5,975 nucleotides of DNA. It comes from an uncultured Phascolarctobacterium sp. (GTDB lineage Bacteria; Bacillota; Negativicutes; Acidaminococcales; Acidaminococcaceae). Below the pieces are notes generated by a model. That model was given only the letters and a program-made list of their open reading frames with translations. It made no database searches and was not told the origin of the DNA. This document shows, in pieces, positions 1-4,555 of the stretch; position 1 is the first letter of the stretch, and every line of letters starts with the position of its first letter. Both the position numbers and the translations under genes were made by a program. The DNA lies in contig USHB01000104.1 of assembly GCA_900554395.1 (NCBI GenBank), positions 1 through 5,975 of the forward strand. Direction: 5' to 3'.

Positions 1-16
1 TCCCTTTTCTTTTTAA

Positions 17-3000
17 TTAAAACGTCCAGCGTACACCGGCGTTAATTTGATAAGTATCATCATTATCATTGCCGAAAGATTGTTCCAAATCAATGAATGC
101 ATAAGTGCTTTGGCTTAACATTGCTGCATAACCGATACCTATATCGTACCACGTGCCTTTGTTTTCATAATCAACGCTCTGCCACTGCCCGCCGGTTGTT
201 CCGTCCAGCGCGCGGATGGTCTGGTCGCCCAAAAATTCGTGCAATACGTCTGCTTTAAAGTACAGAGTGCTTTGTTTTTCTTCGCCAAAATCCTTGCCAA
301 TGCGGAAGCCTGCACGGCCTATTAAGCTGTTAATGCCGTCTACGCTTACTTTGGTATTTTGGCTGGTGGTATAATTTGCACCGGTTACACGCGCTAATTG
401 CAGCTGTGCCTGCGGCTCAATATACCAATCATTGCCCATATCTTTTTTACGTCCGTACTCTGCACTTACGCTGAACACATTATTGCTGTAATCGCCGGTT
501 ACTTTTTTGCCGTCGCCTATATTGTATACTTCAAATTCGTTATCCAGGTGTCCCCATTTGGCAACGTAATCTACATAATGCCCTTTGTTGCCTGTCCATG
601 TGTCATACAACCATAAGCCGTAACGGTCAATTTCGCCTTTTCCTGCAATATCGCTGTAACCGGTATCACCATGCATATAGTCAATGGCAAAGCCTACGCG
701 GCGTTTGCCGTTGTCACATTCCTGGCGTTTATCATAGCCGAGTTCATACATAGTGTTCTGGCTGCGAAAGGCGTCTTCCTTGCCAATGCGGTCATGACGA
801 ATACGTACCCACATGCCCTCGTCTTCTTCCGGGTCATCATTAATGTAACGCGCTTCGCCAAGGCGTTTGTTTAATCTATCCATATAAATGGCGTTGCTGT
901 AGTTAGCGCGGCTCATATTCAAAACGGTTTTGCCTGCATCGGTAAGACCATCACTTACCATATCAACCAATTTATAATTGAGATGCTGAGTTTCGTTATC
1001 ATTCACCGCTTCATCCTCACCAGCAAGCAGCATTGCTTCATTTGCCTCTAAAGCCGCAATACCATTTTTAGCTGCTTGAGTTTTCTTGCCGTTTAACAAA
1101 TCCTCTACCGCCTCATTGCCCGGTTTATCCATAGTTGTGCCATTGCCACCGTTATAGGCATTATTTTCATGCTTCGTTCCGTTTTCACCTTCGGAATTAT
1201 AAACGTCAGTATCAACAGTATAGCGTACATTGTTAAAACCCTGTCCTTTAGCGGTTACATTAAATTTAACGTCAGAACCTGCACCTACTGTAGCAAAACG
1301 CAAACCGCTGAATTTATAACCATCACCCTCTGCGTACATATCATCAACAGTTACAAGGTTTTCAAGCTCAATGTTATATTCGCCGCTGCCTTGCCCGATA
1401 TACAGCATATCACTGGCGCTTCTGTCACCGTCAAGATCCATTTTTATATCCGCATTACCGTTTAAATTGCGGATAGTTAAAGAATGGGAATTGTAACTAT
1501 CTTCATACCCATCAGCAACATTAGTTAAATCTATTGTTACATTACTTTCAGTGTTAAGGGTTGTAATCCAGCTTTGACCTTGTACATACCATATTGCGCC
1601 ATCGCCCATGTTAAGCGTAACGTCGCCGCCTTGAATAATGTTACTACTGAATGCCGGGTTATAGAATTTAAGATGCTCGGTGCTGGCATCGCCATAATCA
1701 TCGGCACGGCCTGTTAAACTGCCGCCGTTGCCAAGGTCAACTGTCAGTTTTCCGGTATTACCTGCAAGTAAATCACCGGTTATGGCAATGCCTGTTACTG
1801 CACCGCCGTTAACAGCTCTGCCGGAAGCATTAGCATCACTAATATTAACTGTACCGCCATAAGCCGCTAAAATATCGCCGCGGATAGAGCTGCCTGCTTT
1901 GTAGTTTAAATTTACATTTGCCATTTCCACTTTACCAAGTTCTTCTTCCGTAAAATCATTCTCATCTAATTCGGTTGCAGTACCTGCGGCAATGGCAATA
2001 TCTCTGTTTTCCGGGGATATTTCGTAATTAGAAGTACTTATATTTGTTGTGCCATCAAGAGTTATATTCGCACCTTTATATGCCCAAACAGCTCTTTCTG
2101 ATGTATGTTCATCTGTTGGGTCACCATAATAAGTACGGATATTATTTACACCAGAAAGTTTAATATCTGCCCCTTCTTCGGCATACAAAGCAGAAACAAC
2201 ATCCATGCCAGTAACTTTATCATCATTTATTTTTTTGCCCTCTAAGTCGCCTGCGTTTTCAATAACAGCAGCGGAGTAAACGTAATTTTCTGAATCAAAA
2301 CCTTCATTAAGGTTTTTAATATTTACGTTAGCATCTTTAGAGCTTGCATAGACAGCACCATATATAGTATTTAAAAGTCCTGCTTTTAAATTAACTGTAC
2401 CTTTTTCAGCATTAATGGCATAAATGGTACCATAACCATCTTCATTAACAATATCGCTGTTAATATTATTAATAGCTTCTGCTTCAACATTTATTAAACC
2501 TTTACCAGTTGTATAAATACCATTTTCTTTACCACTAATATTGTTATTATTATCAGCTATAATATTAGTTGTACCAGTAGAAATGGATTTGATGCCATTT
2601 AAATCGCCATATAAGTTATTGTTATAATTATAATAATCTTTTAATGTACTAATACCATTATTTGTATTACTATCTTTAGTTGCATTTATATTTATAGTAC
2701 CGGAACCATTCGCATAAACAGCATTTTTATCTGCATTAATTATGTTTGTACCATTAGTATTTAAATCAACAGTACCATTTTTATTTTCTATACCATCTTC
2801 AGTTACTTGCATTGTAACTTTATTAGAATTTAATACCGTTATACCACTAGAATTAGTAATACCGTCGCCATATACATTTTGTTTAATTCCAAATAAATCC
2901 TTTTCACTTACGCCAGTTGTTAAAAAAATTGAACCACCATTAACAATAACTTCGCCATCACATCCATTATTTAAAGCTGATTGATAAGATAAATGTTTCC

Positions 3001-3499
3001 AATCAAATTTACCATTGTTATTAGCAGAAATAACAATCTCACTATTATCTTTACCATAAATATAAACATTGCCGTTTTTATTATCAATGCCTTGTCCAGT
3101 AGCATTAATATTTAAATTGTTTATTTTTCTATTTTCAGAACCTATTGTTACATTGCCACTGCCACCATCTTCAGTAGCTGTAAAAATACCATTAGCACCT
3201 GAAGTTATAGCAATATTATTTGCCAAAATATTTAATTGTGCATCTTTAATCCAACCGCTTGCAACACCATTAGAACCTGCATTAATAGTTAAATTACCAT
3301 CAATAACATTAATAGTTCCTTCATAACCAGCACCAATATTATCAGTAGTAATAATCAAATTATCTCCAGCTTCAACCTCTTTGTTTGCATCAGTCCACAA
3401 TCCACCACTTTCAATATCTTCAGCCCACGCCGTGCCATACACACCGGTGCTTAAAACCAAACTTAACACAATCGCTTTTTCTAAATTTTTGCGCTTCAT
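17..3499 (-). CDS. Type Va autotransporter adhesin with beta-helical passenger and C-terminal outer-membrane beta-barrel
   Basis: This 1160-residue protein is predicted to cross the inner membrane by Sec, insert its C-terminal barrel in the outer membrane and display its passenger on the surface. Residues 1-26 form a signal peptide: basic KRKNLEK, a hydrophobic core, then AWA before Glu27. Residues about 30-620 are rich in Asn, Gly, Thr and Ile and show loosely repeated beta-helix turns. Residues about 635-715 resemble a pertactin-type autochaperone. A likely alpha-helical linker (about 860-890, with MDRLNKRLGEAR) leads into the barrel, which starts at GMWVR near residue 894 and ends in the outer-membrane signature WTF (family PF03797 by pattern). 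The start is fixed by an in-frame TGA three codons upstream (3506-3508). The nearest Shine-Dalgarno-like AAGGA (3513-3517) is weak and 13 nt away. No catalytic protease or lipase motif was seen in the passenger, so adhesion is the likeliest but unproven role. The 5' third is much more AT-rich than the rest. Confidence 0.93.
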   Translation of the reverse strand: MKRKNLEKAIVLSLVLSTGVYGTAWAEDIESGGLWTDANKEVEAGDNLIITTDNIGAGYEGTINVIDGNLTINAGSNGVASGWIKDAQLNILANNIAITSGANGIFTATEDGGSGNVTIGSENRKINNLNINATGQGIDNKNGNVYIYGKDNSEIVISANNNGKFDWKHLSYQSALNNGCDGEVIVNGGSIFLTTGVSEKDLFGIKQNVYGDGITNSSGITVLNSNKVTMQVTEDGIENKNGTVDLNTNGTNIINADKNAVYANGSGTININATKDSNTNNGISTLKDYYNYNNNLYGDLNGIKSISTGTTNIIADNNNNISGKENGIYTTGKGLINVEAEAINNINSDIVNEDGYGTIYAINAEKGTVNLKAGLLNTIYGAVYASSKDANVNIKNLNEGFDSENYVYSAAVIENAGDLEGKKINDDKVTGMDVVSALYAEEGADIKLSGVNNIRTYYGDPTDEHTSERAVWAYKGANITLDGTTNISTSNYEISPENRDIAIAAGTATELDENDFTEEELGKVEMANVNLNYKAGSSIRGDILAAYGGTVNISDANASGRAVNGGAVTGIAITGDLLAGNTGKLTVDLGNGGSLTGRADDYGDASTEHLKFYNPAFSSNIIQGGDVTLNMGDGAIWYVQGQSWITTLNTESNVTIDLTNVADGYEDSYNSHSLTIRNLNGNADIKMDLDGDRSASDMLYIGQGSGEYNIELENLVTVDDMYAEGDGYKFSGLRFATVGAGSDVKFNVTAKGQGFNNVRYTVDTDVYNSEGENGTKHENNAYNGGNGTTMDKPGNEAVEDLLNGKKTQAAKNGIAALEANEAMLLAGEDEAVNDNETQHLNYKLVDMVSDGLTDAGKTVLNMSRANYSNAIYMDRLNKRLGEARYINDDPEEDEGMWVRIRHDRIGKEDAFRSQNTMYELGYDKRQECDNGKRRVGFAIDYMHGDTGYSDIAGKGEIDRYGLWLYDTWTGNKGHYVDYVAKWGHLDNEFEVYNIGDGKKVTGDYSNNVFSVSAEYGRKKDMGNDWYIEPQAQLQLARVTGANYTTSQNTKVSVDGINSLIGRAGFRIGKDFGEEKQSTLYFKADVLHEFLGDQTIRALDGTTGGQWQSVDYENKGTWYDIGIGYAAMLSQSTYAFIDLEQSFGNDNDDTYQINAGVRWTF
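20..820 (-). other. Autotransporter beta-barrel translocator domain
   Basis: Residues about 894-1160 (some 267 residues, the normal size for a 12-stranded type Va barrel) alternate polar and hydrophobic residues with many aromatic girdle residues. The domain opens with GMWVRIRHDRIG after the linker helix. It contains strand-like stretches such as YGLWLYDTW, HYVDYVAKWG and WYIEPQAQLQLARV, and closes with YQINAGVRWTF. The terminal Phe is the signal read by the Bam outer-membrane assembly machinery in known systems. It implies that the host has an outer membrane. Confidence 0.9.
1355..1597 (-). other. Autochaperone-like segment at the end of the passenger
   Basis: Residues about 635-715 carry the pattern seen at the C-terminal end of many autotransporter passengers (pertactin-like or autochaperone region). 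There is a Trp-containing strand (AIWYVQGQSW), then a Leu/Val-rich strand, then SLTIRNLNG with hydrophobic alternation, then MDLDGDRSASDMLYIGQGSGEYNI. In known autotransporters this region seeds folding of the beta-helix as it leaves the barrel. The assignment is by pattern only. Confidence 0.55.
2030..3193 (-). repeat. Degenerate beta-helix turn repeats in the autotransporter passenger
   Basis: Residues about 103-490 contain recurring units of roughly 20-26 residues. Each starts with a small residue plus Ile, Val or Leu (often NGI, GIY, AVY or ALY), then a short polar turn, then G-x-[VI]-[ND]-[ILV] and an Asn-rich turn. Examples are NGIYTTGKGLINVEA, NAVYANGSGTININA, TIYAINAEKGTVNLKA, SALYAEEGADIKLSG and AVWAYKGANITLDG. 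Two units share a near-identical core, GIDNKNGNVYI (from residue 137) and GIENKNGTVDL (from residue 236). This pattern fits the stacked rungs of a right-handed beta-helix. The boundaries are approximate and the repeat is clear at protein level, not as long exact DNA repeats. Confidence 0.6.
3422..3499 (-). other. Sec signal peptide of the autotransporter
   Basis: Residues 1-26 have the three expected parts. The n-region carries four basic residues (MKRKNLEK). The h-region is AIVLSLVLSTGVYG. The c-region ends in AWA, a good signal peptidase I site, followed by the acidic Glu-Asp. It is short and lacks the extended conserved N-terminal signal region of some large proteobacterial autotransporters. 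The cleavage position is a prediction. Confidence 0.88.
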
Positions 3500-3549
3500 A
3501 AAAAATCATCTTTCCTTTCTGCCATTAAAGCGAATCAATCAGTATTAAA

Positions 3550-3577
3550 ATTATATCATACCTTTACCCCCCCGCAA
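3550..3577 (-). promoter_or_regulatory. Autotransporter promoter with extended -10 and poly-G spacer
   Basis: On the minus strand a consensus -10, TATAAT (3555-3550), is preceded by TG one base upstream (3558-3557), giving an extended -10 TGATATAAT. A -35-like TTGCGG lies at 3577-3572, with a 16-bp spacer. The first five bases of the spacer, plus the last two of the -35 hexamer, form a seven-G run (3573-3567). Transcription would start near 3543, leaving a leader of about 43 nt. The -10 is strong evidence. The -35 is a partial match, so strength probably depends on spacer length. Confidence 0.75.
3567..3573 (-). repeat. Seven-G homopolymer in the promoter spacer (candidate contingency locus)
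   Basis: The plus strand reads seven C in a row, which is seven G on the autotransporter sense strand. The run falls between the -35 and -10 elements, so gain or loss of one G changes the spacer (16 bp now, 17 bp with eight G) while leaving TTGCGG intact. Homopolymeric G tracts of this kind in promoter spacers control phase variation of Neisseria porA. Whether seven units are enough to slip at a useful rate here is not known. Confidence 0.6.
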
Positions 3578-3600
3578 GACATTTCAGTTTGCGTATGTCT
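3577..3600. promoter_or_regulatory. Inverted repeat AGACAT-N12-ATGTCT abutting the autotransporter -35
   Basis: AGACAT (3577-3582) and ATGTCT (3595-3600) are perfect reverse complements 12 nt apart, and the left arm touches the -35 hexamer. A second, overlapping dyad, CGCAA (3573-3577) with TTGCG (3589-3593), covers the -35 itself. The placement suits an operator for an activator or repressor of the autotransporter. Six-base arms can arise by chance in AT-rich DNA, so this is tentative. Confidence 0.35.
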
Positions 3601-3722
3601 AACTTTTACTGGTCTTGTGGTAACAGACTTTGCTTTCGCAGGTTGGCGTTTTTTGGCAGAGCGTTGAATCGATTTCTGTTAAAACCTTTTAATGTAACAT
3701 AAAAAATTTTGTAAAAACAGTC

Positions 3723-3752
3723 TTGTTTTTTGGCTTTTGTTTTTGTTATTAT
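3723..3752 (+). promoter_or_regulatory. Probable sigma-factor gene promoter
   Basis: An extended -10, TG-T-TATTAT, lies at 3744-3752 (hexamer 3747-3752). A weak -35, TTGTTT, lies at 3723-3728, 18 bp upstream. A start of transcription near 3759 would leave a leader of about 65 nt before the ATG. The surrounding DNA is T-rich, which lowers the specificity of any -35 call. The extended -10 is the stronger part. Confidence 0.5.
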
Positions 3753-3762
3753 AGTTTTCGCC

Positions 3763-3789
3763 GCTTTTTTGGGTGCGCACCGCAAAAGC
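3763..3789 (+). promoter_or_regulatory. Dyad in the leader of the sigma-factor gene
   Basis: GCTTTT (3763-3768) pairs with AAAAGC (3784-3789), and between them sits the perfect 10-bp palindrome GGTGCGCACC (3772-3781). It lies just after the predicted transcription start and 18 bases before the ribosome binding site. It could be a DNA operator or a small mRNA hairpin. It lacks a following T-run, so it is not an ordinary terminator. Confidence 0.35.
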
Positions 3790-3807
3790 AGGTTAAAAAT
3801 TAATTTT

Positions 3808-3816
3808 GGAGGAGGT
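3808..3816 (+). promoter_or_regulatory. Strong ribosome binding site of the sigma-factor gene
   Basis: GGAGGAGGT lies eight bases before the ATG at 3825, near-ideal spacing for a Firmicute ribosome. It fixes the start at 3825 over the internal Met36 codon (3930), which has no comparable site. It contrasts with the weak site of the divergent autotransporter. Confidence 0.85.
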
Positions 3817-3824
3817 ACATAACT

Positions 3825-4493
3825 ATGTACAACAACGAAAAATTGAATAATGTAAACCATTTTGCAGGTGCCAAAAACGAGCACCCGCCCAGTTTGAACG
3901 TCTTTGGCAAAAACTCTAGTGACGTTAAAATGCCAACCGATTACGAGGCGCAGGCTGCCTTAACCAAACAACTTGTTACTGCCGCCCAAAATGGCGATAA
4001 AGCTGCTTTGGAACAGCTTTGCATTTTTTATGAGCCGCTTTTCCGCCGTGAGATGAAACGCGAAATTTTTTATAAAGGCTTAGGCTTTGAAGAAGGTTTA
4101 AGTTTAGCACGTTTAAAATTTATAGAACTTGTTTTAAACTACAACGGTGCAGATTTTACGCACTTTGCAGGTTATGTGCGCTGCCGTATTCATTACGCTC
4201 TGTATGATGCCATGCGTAAAGTTTGGAAGGAAGAAGAACATTCCGCTCCCCTGCCTGCCGGTGATGAAGATATGCCTGCACTTGCAGATAACATAATTGA
4301 ACGTGAGGAACTGGCCATTTTATTGAAACTTGCGTTAAAGAAACTTACCGAAAAACAAAGAAATACCATCAAAGCATTGTACTTTGATGGTTACAGCGGC
4401 AGGGAAATTGCCGCCAAATTAAAAATAACGCCTGCTATGGTTTCCAAGCACCATAAGAAGGCGTTAAAAAATTTAAAAGATAATATTGCGTAA
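3825..4493 (+). CDS. Small sigma-70-family RNA polymerase sigma factor
   Basis: The 222-residue protein has the two-domain layout of short alternative sigma factors, which direct RNA polymerase to particular promoters. Residues 1-45 are a polar, probably disordered tail. Residues about 51-135 match region 2: a helical stretch (AAQNGDKAALEQL) followed by FAGYVRCRIHYALYDAMRK, the equivalent of the common FxxYAxxRIRxxxxDxxR signature of regions 2.3-2.4. An acidic linker (about 136-160) joins region 4, residues about 163-220, with LKKLTEKQRNTIKALYFDGYSGREIAAKLKI and a helix-turn-helix ending in TPAMVSKHHKKALKNLK. Region 3 is absent. Region 2.2, usually near EDLxQEGxIGL, reads EEGLSLARLKFIEL and lacks the usual Gln. 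No anti-sigma gene lies beside it. The gene is monocistronic, divergent from the autotransporter, and ends at a hairpin terminator. Its regulon cannot be named from sequence. It may also be a mobile-element-derived or competence-type sigma. Confidence 0.82.
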   Translation: MYNNEKLNNVNHFAGAKNEHPPSLNVFGKNSSDVKMPTDYEAQAALTKQLVTAAQNGDKAALEQLCIFYEPLFRREMKREIFYKGLGFEEGLSLARLKFIELVLNYNGADFTHFAGYVRCRIHYALYDAMRKVWKEEEHSAPLPAGDEDMPALADNIIEREELAILLKLALKKLTEKQRNTIKALYFDGYSGREIAAKLKITPAMVSKHHKKALKNLKDNIA

Positions 4494-4515
4494 AAATTTT
4501 AATAAGCCATAAAAC

Positions 4516-4545
4516 GCTCCCACTTTTTGTGGGAGCATTTTTATT
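4516..4545 (+). terminator. Rho-independent terminator between the convergent sigma-factor and ileS genes
   Basis: A perfect 8-bp stem, GCTCCCAC (4516-4523) with GTGGGAGC (4529-4536), closes a five-T loop and is followed by A-TTTTT-ATTATT on the plus strand. It begins 22 bases after the sigma-factor stop. On the minus strand it lies 19 bases beyond the ileS stop (4556) and is followed by four T, so it probably works in both directions, more strongly for the sigma-factor transcript. Confidence 0.92.
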
Positions 4546-4555
4546 ATTCAGTTTT

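Larger units (their letters stand above)
3500..3824. other. 325-base divergent intergenic regulatory region
   Basis: This gap separates the starts of the autotransporter and sigma-factor genes. From left to right it holds the weak autotransporter ribosome site (about 3511-3520), its extended -10 and poly-G spacer, the AGACAT dyad, a stretch from about 3601 to 3720 in which no gene, RNA or clear site was recognised, then the sigma-factor promoter, a leader dyad and its strong ribosome binding site. No tRNA-like or riboswitch-like structure was recognised. Confidence 0.7.

Noticed and set aside
1..16. Terminator for the autotransporter
   Set aside because: Only 16 bases lie beyond the stop. 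On the minus strand they read A/G-rich and end in GGGA, so a hairpin could begin here, but none can be seen within the window.
17..820. Trimeric (YadA-type) autotransporter
   Set aside because: The C-terminal barrel is about 267 residues, the size of a single-chain type Va barrel. A trimeric type has a short anchor of about 70-100 residues.
398..3326. Several plus-strand open frames of 67-98 codons inside the autotransporter gene
   Set aside because: They are antisense shadows of the long passenger and barrel frame, and none shows a domain or a convincing ribosome site.
3601..3720. Small RNA or tRNA in the middle of the intergenic region
   Set aside because: No cloverleaf, no strong stem and no dedicated promoter-terminator pair was found.
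3606..3884. 92-codon open frame on the minus strand across the intergenic region and the sigma-factor start
   Set aside because: It overlaps the strongly supported sigma-factor start and promoter, has no ribosome binding site, and its translation is low-complexity with no recognisable domain.
3930..3932. Met36 as alternative start of the sigma factor
   Set aside because: There is no ribosome binding site before it, whereas the ATG at 3825 has GGAGGAGGT at ideal spacing.
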